Shown here piece by piece: positions 1 through 8,131 of a stretch of 64,000 nt of DNA. The notes under the pieces are model-generated. The model searched no databases. It saw only the letters and a list, made by a program, of their open reading frames with translations, and was not told where the DNA came from. The translations under genes were made by a program, and so were the position numbers. Source of the stretch: Sorghum bicolor (lineage: Eukaryota; Streptophyta; Magnoliopsida; Poales; Poaceae); NCBI RefSeq assembly GCF_000003195.3, contig NC_012870.2, positions 53,402,049 through 53,466,048 on the forward strand, given 5' to 3'. Every line of letters starts with the position of its first letter. The stretch's first letter is position 1.

Positions 1-90
1 TCCTGGAAAGCATGTATTTCCACCATGCAAATTAACACAGTAGCACTCCTTGTCCACAAAATTCTCAGTAGCATTCAAAAAGTGTAATTA

Positions 91-456
91 GGCCAGTGTC
101 AGTGGAGGTTTCAACAGGATGTCATGCACATTTATTAGAGCGCCATGTCAGCAAAACTGCACTTTTTGCATGAAACGAAGAGGAGAGAGAAGGAAGTAGT
201 TTCACCATGGTGAAACTCCGCTGGCGTTGTTTCCCACGCGGTGAAACAGGATGAAATCCCCATTGAGGACTAAATCGTTTCACCATCTTGCATGTGATCC
301 AATCATTTTGCAGTAATTAAATGCTTTGCCCAGCCTAGGAAATATCAAGGTGAAACTCATGCATTGTGGAGGTTGTTTCATTGTTCGTTTCATTGATGCT
401 TTGTCAGCAGATTTGTTTTGGAAACAGTGCATTGAAACGGGCCATTGAGACTGGCC
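91..456. mobile_element. Tourist-like MITE (PIF/Harbinger type)
   Basis: The ends are imperfect inverted repeats: GGCCAGTGTCAGTGG at the left and CCATTGAGACTGGCC at the right. A TTA duplication flanks them at 88-90 and 457-459. The 366 bp length, the GGCC ends and the TTA target fit Tourist-like MITEs. It appears to lie in the first intron after the coding exon at 919-985. No coding capacity is seen; the short plus-strand ORF at 366-563 is mostly this element. Confidence 0.82.
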
Positions 457-918
457 TTAAGAAAGTAAGACCAGAAAACCTGGCTGCTGTTCATTCGATG
501 TTATGGATGTTATCTGATCTGGATGGCCCTAACCCAAGCAGCCCGACATCAGCCAGTCGATAGGCGACAGCTAGACCATAAGGACAGGGATAGGAGAAGG
601 GACTGGGATAATAGATCTATTTCTTATGCTCGATTCAATGGACATTTGATGTTAAATAGAACCTTAATTTGATGTTAAATAGAACCTTAATTTACTCCAT
701 GACCAAAGAAAAAGGAAGTAAAAAAACAAAGGAACTGTCATGTCCACTATCATCTATATAAACAATATTTCAGTAAGTAGCTGATGCAGATGAATAGTCG
801 CAGAAAAACATGAATGCACCAGTAATTAATGGCTATGAACTGTTAAGCGTTTATGGATCAAGAGACGATAATGTAGTGAATGATTCATGATTTGTTACTA
901 CTATTATTGTGATCATAC
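457..918. other. probable intron sequence of the minus-strand gene
   Basis: This stretch follows a clean splice donor (GTATGATC on the minus strand, starting at 918). No further exon of the minus-strand gene was recognised from here to position 1. An 18-base repeat, TTTGATGTTAAATAGAAC, occurs twice in tandem near 646-690. The plus-strand frame at 457-563 is open but has no family resemblance, so no gene is called. Confidence 0.35.
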
Positions 919-985
919 CTTGAATGTCATCAAGTTCTGACTCCACAAGCAACAGTTCCTCCTCAAAGTTTTCTTCATCCTCCAT
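919..985 (-). CDS. first coding exon of a host gene, possibly a RecQ2-type DNA helicase
   Basis: The exon encodes 22 residues plus one base, starting MEDEENFEEELLLVESELDD, an acidic helical start. A strong acceptor (TTTGTGCAG, exon from 994) precedes it, nine bases above the ATG at 985-983, and a strong donor (CAAG then GTATGATC) follows. A spliced leader is predicted at about 2484-2700. The acidic N terminus resembles the start of plant RecQ2-type helicases as I recall them, but no helicase motif lies in the window, so identity is tentative. The rest of the gene must lie left of position 1, or this is a remnant 5' end. The exon itself is better supported than its name. Confidence 0.4.
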
Positions 986-994
986 GCCTCACTT

Positions 995-2483
995 CTGCAC
1001 AAACGCCACCGGAAACAAAATAGATGATGTGATTATTTTTTTGGTTTCCCTGCCCTAAAAAGAGTTTTCCTCAGAAACTAATTAAAAGTCTGTTTGGATT
1101 TCCCAAAAGCAAAGAAACAACCAAAATTAAAACAGCAATTAAGATTATAGTTGAACAATCAAGTAGCGGAGTCAGTAAGTGCTTCGTAGCTGATACCATA
1201 TGTCCATGTATACAAATACCTGCATACAAATATATGAATTTTTTTTCAAGATGACTACCTTGAAGTTTGCACACCAAATTAGCACAAAGACTAACAACTC
1301 TACAATAGAGGTGTATTAACTGGATGGCTGTAACCCAAAAATACTACACAGTTTGAGCTTTCCTCTTTGCCCAGATTTCCTAACACCACCCAAGTTTACC
1401 CCACTGCTATTGCCTACCTGTTTTGAACATGTGCCAGAACTATGACAAACTACTCCAATAGACTTATGTGCAATCCTCTAGCAATAAGCAACAAGTTCAT
1501 ACCATAATCAACCCCATTTTTATTTTTATTCTCATAAGGACCTGAACTTTAGAAGTTATATTACCATCTGCTAGCGATGGAGCATAGTCTCAGACTCTCA
1601 GCACCATCAAAGGTCAAATATGATTTGGGTGCCAACTGCCAAGGCACAATGTTCACGAGATTACATGAACAAAGTGGTACACATATGTGAATAATATCCA
1701 ACTGATCCAACATTCCAACGTGTATCTAACTAGGGCAGGGTTATGGATCAAAACTGATTTAGGTGAAAGAATCACATGAATCAGAGTTTAACCCATGGAG
1801 AAAGAGCTTCACAAAGATATCTGAAAAACAAGGTTACAGGACATTCCAATGAAAAGATTATTTCTGGAGTTATTTACTTAAGCAGAGGATAATTGAAACA
1901 TCGTTGCATCGTAACAACATCACTGAAAGGTCAGAATAAAATATACAATTTGAATTTCTTAAAGTGAAACTTCAATGAAATTATGGAATTGAAATATTAG
2001 AATGTGACTCCACAAATTAAGAGATTAATAATAAATTTGATAATTTAACTTCATGGTGCAATGACATAGTTATAATTTAATAATTAAAGTAACTGTGACA
2101 GACTGACAGCATAAATTCAACTTCTTACTTAATGCTAATTTGTAGATGTCCAGTTGTTAATTTCCGTGACAACTAGAGAGATGATATGATATGATATATG
2201 GGCTTGGGACGAAGTTTATTTAATTAGATGAATTTCATTGGAATGGAACTGGAAGGAACAGAGTTCAGTGGAACTTGAATGAATACTGATTTAACGATGG
2301 TCAGAAACAAAACTAACTCGGCTTTCAGAGCCTAGATTGAATGAATAGGAACAGTAGAACAAAATATGGAAAAGACAGGGGTTGAATTAACCCTTGCGTC
2401 TAGTAGAAGCTGAAAATAGATAATCTAGGGTTCAGGTGCTCAGTTTTGCATAGAAGGAACGGAAGAGAGGAGGGCGAGCATAC
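995..2483 (-). other. predicted 5'UTR intron of the gene at 919
   Basis: AT-rich sequence bounded on the minus strand by a donor (CACCAG then GTATGC, at 2483) and an acceptor (GTGCAG ending at 995). No convincing coding segment is present on either strand. A long intron in the 5' leader is common in grass genes. The boundaries are inferred from splice signals only. Confidence 0.35.
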
Positions 2484-2700
2484 CTGGTGTGTGGACTGTG
2501 GTGGGGGTGCTCGTCGCCGGACACCGGCAAAGAGTCCGACGAACCTGGGCAGCTGGGGCTCTGGGATTAGGGCGGCGCCGTGGCGGCGGTCGATTGGGCG
2601 TGTTCGGATGCCCTGATACAGAAAACCGCCGAATCGAACGTACAGCTCTCGACGGGAGAAGAAAACAGCAAAGGAGTGTAAGCGCGCGGGCGTGAGGCAG
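2484..2700 (-). promoter_or_regulatory. GC-rich leader exon and core promoter region of the minus-strand gene
   Basis: This segment is much richer in G+C than its flanks and ends in a good donor at 2483 on the minus strand. Together with the acceptor at 995 it makes a plausible non-coding first exon. No clear TATA box was found, as expected for a housekeeping-type promoter. The transcription start is not placed. Confidence 0.35.
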
Positions 2701-2812
2701 AGCAATTCTCCAATGTTCGGCCGATTTTTTTTATCGTGCAGGTGCACGCGAATGGCTTGTTTATTTGCTTTAAAACAAAATCTGGTATTGGCTTGGTTTG
2801 GGGCCTATTTGG

Positions 2813-2987
2813 CTATGTTACACGGATACTCCAAGGGGGGTGACGTATCCGTATCCGATACTCGTCGGATACGCGGATACGAATACTCAGATACACCATT
2901 TTAGTGGATTTTCTTTTGAGAAAGTGTGTATCCGCGTATCCGATACGTATTGTATCCGATACTCGTACCCGTACTCGTGTAACGTAG
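2813..2987. mobile_element. 175 bp MITE with 8 bp target duplication (hAT-type size)
   Basis: A perfect 8 bp direct repeat CTATTTGG flanks the element at 2805-2812 and 2988-2995. Its ends are inverted repeats, CTATGTTACACG at the left and the complement of CTACGTTACACG at the right. The interior is dominated by variants of TATCCG and CGGATA, giving several nested palindromes. An 8 bp duplication points to the hAT superfamily, although the termini are not a textbook hAT end. No ORF of note. Confidence 0.75.
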
Positions 2988-3072
2988 CTATTTGGTACGG
3001 CTTATAAAAGATTTTATTGATACGAATAGATTCGGTGAAAAATGTTCTCTAACAACTTTTTTTTATTAGATT

Positions 3073-3928
3073 ACTAGCAAATATGTTCATACGTTGCAAC
3101 GGAAGAAAAACATTAAATGACCCCGGAAAGTGATGACATATGTTATATATCTTTTTATATTTATCCTTTTTATAAAATTTAAAGTCTATAATTTATTTTA
3201 TTGATAACCATAACATCTATGGTATTAGCTAGTTAATATTTACAACAATATATAGCTTGAAGACATATTTATTTAATAATAATAATAATAAAAATTAGTC
3301 AAACATTATCTTACTCTAATATTACCTCTTAATATACCTCAGTATTATATTAAAATATGAAAAGTTTGTTGCCAGCATTATTTTTTTATTTAGATTAGGA
3401 TTGCTATGAAATATGAATCAAGCATCACATTAAATAGGCTACCATATATTTTTCATAATAATTGGAGCAAGATAACTACAATTTTAATTTTACAGTAAAA
3501 AGCATAGGCAAACATCTCCAGCAAAAAAATTTACTAAAATTTGTGATATTTTTTGTTTGCTGCATGGATCTACATATGTGGAGCCGAACAAAATTTGTTT
3601 TGTAATTTTTAGATTTTTCTATGAATTACTACACCTTTATCAATTTTCAGCCGATTTAAAGAATAAAAGAAAAGTAAATTGGAGAGTTTGCATTGGGAAC
3701 TCTTGAAAAACTTCTATTCTTTTTTTCTCTTCCATCGTGCTGATTCCAGACGGGCGGATTGGGCCAACAACGGCATTAGGAACCCTAGAAAAAATTTTTA
3801 TTTTCTTTTTGCTCTTCTACAAGCGTTGAATGGGGGAGGCGACCGATTCCGGACAACCGAAGGCGGATAGGAGCGGACAAAAACCTATTGGCAAACCGAA
3901 ATTTTAGCTCTTTATAGATAGGTATAGA
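3073..3928 (-). mobile_element. Helitron-like non-autonomous element (tentative)
   Basis: Read on the minus strand it begins TCTATACCTATC near 3928 and ends CTAGT at 3073. Just before that end is a decayed palindrome around CGTTGCAACG. TC at the 5' end, and a hairpin followed by CTAGT at the 3' end, are Helitron hallmarks. No Rep/helicase gene is present. The base after CTAGT is A rather than the usual T, and the hairpin is degraded, so the call is moderate. The interior holds two similar T-rich, CTCTTC-ending stretches near 3700 and 3800. Confidence 0.45.
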
Positions 3929-4683
3929 TTAGATGTCAATCATTTCTTTTCTAATTTCTCACTGAAAATACAGAGCAGATTGAATCTTTAGAGTGCACGC
4001 AAGCTATTTAAGGATTGGAACATATAGAGCGATTTTTATTCAAATGACTTTTAAATAATAATTTAGAGAGTGAGAAGAAAGACTTTTGGAGAGATGTTCT
4101 GGACAGCTTATGGACAAAATAGGCTCAAATTAAGGTTTTATTTGGCACAGCAGCTAGCTCCTCAAGTTGTTTAGATTTTAAAGCTATTTTGTTCAAAACG
4201 GGGTACTTCAAAGTGTTTCACATTCAAGTTTTTTAAACATACGTTCGCAACGGATTGTTGCAAGAATGGAGCTAAAAATAGTTGGTTCTTCTAGCTTCAA
4301 CTCGTTCTAGTGGGTTGTCGTATGGAATTTGTAAGAGCATGTTTTAAAGAATTTTACATATAGAATTGTTCTCCAAATGGTTTATTGAAACTGCTTCTTT
4401 ACTACTAGAGTTATTCATAGAGCTAAAGAAAAAAGATATGTTGTTAGTAAAGCTAAGTTGTGCTAAGTAGGACCTAAAAGTTATACGATACTCTTTTTTA
4501 AAAAAACTTTTACTGCTCAGACTTCTCCCCACAACATCCATTTCTACTAAAACGCAAAAGCTAGATCAAACCATATTATTTTTTGTGCAGATTCTCAGAG
4601 CTATGTTGTCTAACGCATCTACCAAATAAGGGTCTTTAAGAGTCTGATGGCTAAGATTTGTTGCCAGGCAACATCCAAACAAG
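3929..4683. other. AT-rich intergenic stretch, nothing recognised
   Basis: No coding exon, RNA gene or bounded repeat was recognised. The minus-strand ORF at 4344-4541 is short and low in complexity and resembles nothing known to me. Confidence 0.4.
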
Positions 4684-4686
4684 TTA

Positions 4687-4916
4687 GGCCATGCTTGGTT
4701 GCTCTAGTTTTTTTAACACCTATTACATCCACTTCTTAGACACATGCATAAAGTACTAAACATGGATTATTTACAAAACTAAAAATACAGCTAGAGAATA
4801 ATTCTCGAGACGAATCTTTTGAGCCTAATTAGTCCATAATTGGACACTAATAATCTAATAAAACAAAAATATTACATTACCTATTAAACTTTAACACCTT
4901 CAACCAAACATCCCTT
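4687..4916. mobile_element. Tourist-like MITE with conserved GAGACGAAT core
   Basis: A TTA duplication occurs at 4684-4686 and 4917-4919. The left end reads GGCCATGCTTGGTTG and the right end is the complement of AAGGGATGTTTGGTTG, imperfect inverted repeats. The interior has GAGACGAATC and GCCTAATTAGTCCATAATTGG, a core I associate with a very common grass MITE family. No coding capacity. Confidence 0.72.
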
Positions 4917-5160
4917 TTAGTTTCACCGCTAATGGGAAGCATGATTTTTGGGGCTCTAGTTTAAGTAGAGATTTCATTTCTGTCTTTTGAGCTCACACCT
5001 TAATTAATTCTCTAATAATGGATTGATTCTAGCTAGTGAGGACAAGGTGGTGAGTAGTTGAGAAATGATTTTTGAGTATTCTAATATTATTACAGACTAC
5101 AAGCCGTATATATGTATAGAATTCAAATTCAGCGAAACGAGATAACGATGCCACTGCTAG

Positions 5161-6353
5161 CTACTCAGGTCTGTGTGACGCGGCATGTACAATTGCGTCG
5201 GCTATGATCTTGTAGGCTCTCTGTGACGGATGCACCGCATCAAAGAAGACGTATTTATCCGCATCCCGGCATGTGAGTGCATTGTCCAAGCTGCACAGCA
5301 CTCCTGTCTCGAAGTACCCCGTGCCGCAGCATCCTCGCACTGCATCCTCAAAACCATACGCCCATGGCGTGGCGATCACGTCCGCCAAGAGACGGTAGAC
5401 GTCGACGTACACCACCTGCGCCCCCGGCAACTCCCGGCTGAGCCTGCTCGCCATGGCTCGGAGGCCGCGGTTGAACCTGCGTGCCACCATGTTGTGCCAC
5501 CTGTTGCAGTCCCCGGGCGCGGCGAGGTTCACGGTCCGCTGCAGCGGCAGGCACCCCAGCGGCGGCAGCCCCGGGAGGCGGACCCGCCGTGCGCCGAGCG
5601 CGTACACGGCGCGCACCGCCGCCTCCGCCGCGCCGACGAGGTACGCCTCGTACTCCAGCAGGGTGAAGCGGTAGCGCCTGACGGGGAAGAGGAGGTAGTT
5701 GCCCAGGTAGTCGCTGCCGCCGACGCTGAAGAGGTAGAGCGAACTAGCGACGGTGTGGTTTGCGGCGGCGCCGCCCAGCTCGCGCCGGAGCTTCTCTTTG
5801 TACTCCTTGAAGTGCTCTATCTGCTGAGTCAGTGTCACTGCTGACTGCATATATATGCAGGAAACTAAAGTTACGTGATTTTTTTTATAATTACTATATA
5901 ATAATGTAAAAAAACACAAGTAATATGAATATTGTGTTCTTGAAAATTGGATTGGAAACTCACAAAGATTTGCGCAGTTATATCGTCGAACCCACTGCCA
6001 GCCGAGGCGAAGCTGACACCCGACGCGAGCTGGTGGATGCTGTGGCCGGGGTCGAGGTACGCCGGCACAGCGGGAGGCAGGCCGAGCCCCTGGGAGACGA
6101 AGTCGGCGGCGAGGCGGCCGTTGGAGAAGCGGCCGGTGGCAACCCCGCCGGCGAAGTCCCGGCCGTAAGGCGTGTAGTTGCCCCGGAGGAGCGTCTGGAT
6201 GAAGTTGTTGTTGCCGGTGTCCGCGGTCGAGTCGCCGAACACGATCACCGCCGGGACCCTGCTGTCGTCTGCAGCGGCGCCGCGGAGGAGGAGGAGGAGT
6301 AATAACAGCTGCAGCACGAGGAACATGTCCAGGAACACCTTCGTCGTCGTCAT
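5161..6353 (-). CDS. GDSL-motif esterase/lipase, two exons, apparently intact
   Basis: Exon 1 is 6353-5964 (130 codons) and exon 2 is 5844-5161. The 119 bp intron has a GTGAGT donor and TATGCAG acceptor and keeps phase 0, giving 357 residues, usual for plant GDSL enzymes. An N-terminal signal peptide (residues about 1-28, with a long Leu run) points to secretion. Block I is FGDSTADTGNNN with the nucleophile Ser42; block II lies at TGRFSNGR (73-80); block V is DAVHPS, giving Asp332 and His335 of the catalytic triad. Block III reads VGGSDY (171-176), where the family usually has GxND, so the oxyanion-hole Asn is replaced by Ser174. The role is probably hydrolysis of lipid, cutin-type or acetyl esters in the wall or apoplast; the substrate cannot be told from sequence. 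The ATG is chosen because the signal peptide follows directly. Confidence 0.9.
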
Positions 6354-6440
6354 GCTCGTGCGTGCTACCTATGCTCCAACATGAAATAGGTGGTGATTAG
6401 TACTTGATTTTTGCAGAGGGTTGTTGCTCATTTGTGGTGG

Positions 6441-6447
6441 ATTTATA
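6441..6447 (-). promoter_or_regulatory. TATA box of the GDSL gene
   Basis: TATAAAT on the minus strand lies 88 bases upstream of the GDSL start codon. That would place transcription start near 6410 with a leader of about 57 bases, typical spacing for a plant TATA promoter. Confidence 0.6.
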
Positions 6448-6734
6448 GCTTTGTCCTCGCAGTGCAAGGAACCGATCGAGGACAATTATAGGTGCACAAG
6501 TTCGTCGGCCGGTGCTTCGATTTTGGTTGGAACAGCTTAGGCCGGCACGGCAAATGATGGGACGGTGGCCGTGCTTCTTGTTCATCCATCTCACGCTCAC
6601 AGGCTGTGGCGCGCGCGGCTGCTGCATGCACCCTCTCTGCAGCAGACTAGATCTCTCTGTATTTATTTGATCCGAATTCTTGGTGCAACCCATCGCTTCC
6701 AAAGAGTCTTCAAGATATCGTTTACACAAGTCTA

Positions 6735-7320
6735 ATAGGGCCGGGCCTTAATGGAGACACGAGCTACGGCCTGTTAAGGCTGGGCCCGAGAACGACATGG
6801 CCCGAAGAGGCTTACGCCGGCCCAGCCTACAAACCTAGTTCCGCACTTGGGCTGCACCTTGATACACTGGACTGGCACGAGCAAAGCCCGATAAGGGCCG
6901 AGGTTGGCCTACTAAGGCCTACCCAACAGTCACAAGGTCAAGACACCTAGCAAGCCTCCCCTGCTCCCCAAACATTGAGGTCTGGTCGAGTGGCTTGTTG
7001 GCCAGCCATGTCGTCCGTCCTGTATATAAAAGTGGAGGCACCATAGGAGGCTAAAACCCTAGCCCCGTCCCCTCAGACTTCCTGTCATCTTGCTCGCATT
7101 GTCGTCGCCTTCGCCTATCGCTCCCTTCCTTGTCCTCTCGGATCTCGACCTCCCTCTCCTCATCTCTTGCTTCTTCTGCAGCTGCCGAATGTTAGCATGA
7201 GTGCATGACGCCAACCGCCCTTCCCTTGACCCTCCACTCATTCGCATAATTGTTGCTCGTTGCTCTCCTCCTCGCCCTCTTGGATCTCGATCTCCCTCCT
7301 CATGTCCGGATACTCCCTAA
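6735..7320 (+). promoter_or_regulatory. GGCCC-rich, TATA-containing promoter-like repeat DNA
   Basis: The left half is dense in GGCC, GGGCC and GGCCC motifs (for example GGGCCGGGCC at 6739-6748). It is followed by a good TATA box, TATATAAA at 7023-7030, and a pyrimidine-rich leader with AAACCCTAG. The same plan recurs at 63.28-63.5 kb. Subterminal GGCCC clusters before a TATA box are seen at the 5' ends of some grass hAT elements, so this may be such a remnant. No transposase ORF follows it. Function is inferred from motifs only. Confidence 0.35.
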
Positions 7321-7688
7321 GAATGTTGTAATCTAAATGGACTAAAGAACGGTAATGGATCCACTAGCACATAAATAACGATCCAAAAACAAAATTGTTC
7401 ACCTACCAATCCCTCTTCTCACCACTAACTCATAAAAGCTCTTCAGATTTCAGACAAACATGGGTAAGTTAATAGCCCAACGAAAGCAATATAGTTCCAA
7501 ACTCCTACAGCCAACAACGCCTAAGAGTTCACGGAACACAAAAACATACCAAATCATGTATCATCCTTTTAATTTGATACATACAAGGCCATGAATATAG
7601 CGAGATTGGTAGTTGATGTTTCCATCACCTTCCCTCAGACTCGTCATCTTTCAGATTACCTTTGACCAGCCGTACGTGGTCTCTTCTC
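7321..7688. other. no gene recognised
   Basis: AT-rich sequence without a convincing ORF. It may include 3' flanking sequence of the minus-strand ORF that ends at 7689. No repeat boundary found. Confidence 0.3.
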
Positions 7689-7964
7689 TCATTTTGAGCA
7701 TGAAGCACCAGACGACATCTTCCTTTTGATAGAGTGACTTGGTGCTTCTTCATCACTTTCTTCATCGGGTGTCACAAACTCTGCCTTGATAAATAACTTA
7801 TTTGCCAGCTTCGCTAGACCTACTCCATCTCTGCTTCGTGCTCGTGCCATCACCAAATCCCTAATATACTGTCGTTGGGCATCATTGCGAAGCATGCCCA
7901 CCAGCCATTCAAATGGTTCATCGTCACGGGGAAGGTACGCAAGTACAGGATCTCTATCTCTCAT
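7689..7964 (-). CDS. unrecognised 91-residue ORF, possibly an exon or gene remnant
   Basis: The reading frame has a protein-like composition: an acidic and aromatic start (LPRDDEPFEWLVGML), a basic helix (YIRDLVMARARSRDG), then an acidic and Ser-rich tail (PDEESDEEAP). I do not recognise a family. A stretch resembling a pyrimidine tract and acceptor lies upstream on the minus strand near 8000, so it could be a terminal exon. It lies immediately outside the large retrotransposon at 8132. If it belonged to a gene, that gene may have been cut by the insertion. Confidence 0.3.
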   Translation of the reverse strand: MRDRDPVLAYLPRDDEPFEWLVGMLRNDAQRQYIRDLVMARARSRDGVGLAKLANKLFIKAEFVTPDEESDEEAPSHSIKRKMSSGASCSK

Positions 7965-8131
7965 TTGAGCTTAATTTCCCTTATATCCTTCTGTTAACAG
8001 TCACAAACATTGAATCCTCAAATTGCTTATTTTTAATCCATGATGGCTTTCTTTATGGATCTGAAAAGGAATAGAGAATAGTGTAATAGAATTTCTTATT
8101 AGCCTTTTAAAAAGTGTCCGAGTTACACAAA

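Noticed and set aside
1..87. Open frame at the window start on either strand
   Set aside because: Too short and without splice signals or family resemblance.
366..563. Plus-strand 65-codon ORF with an acceptor-like CTTTGTCAG inside
   Set aside because: Two thirds of it is the right half of the MITE at 91-456; the remainder has no family resemblance.
5230..6302. Long plus-strand ORFs across the GDSL gene
   Set aside because: They are GC-rich antisense shadows of the two GDSL exons.
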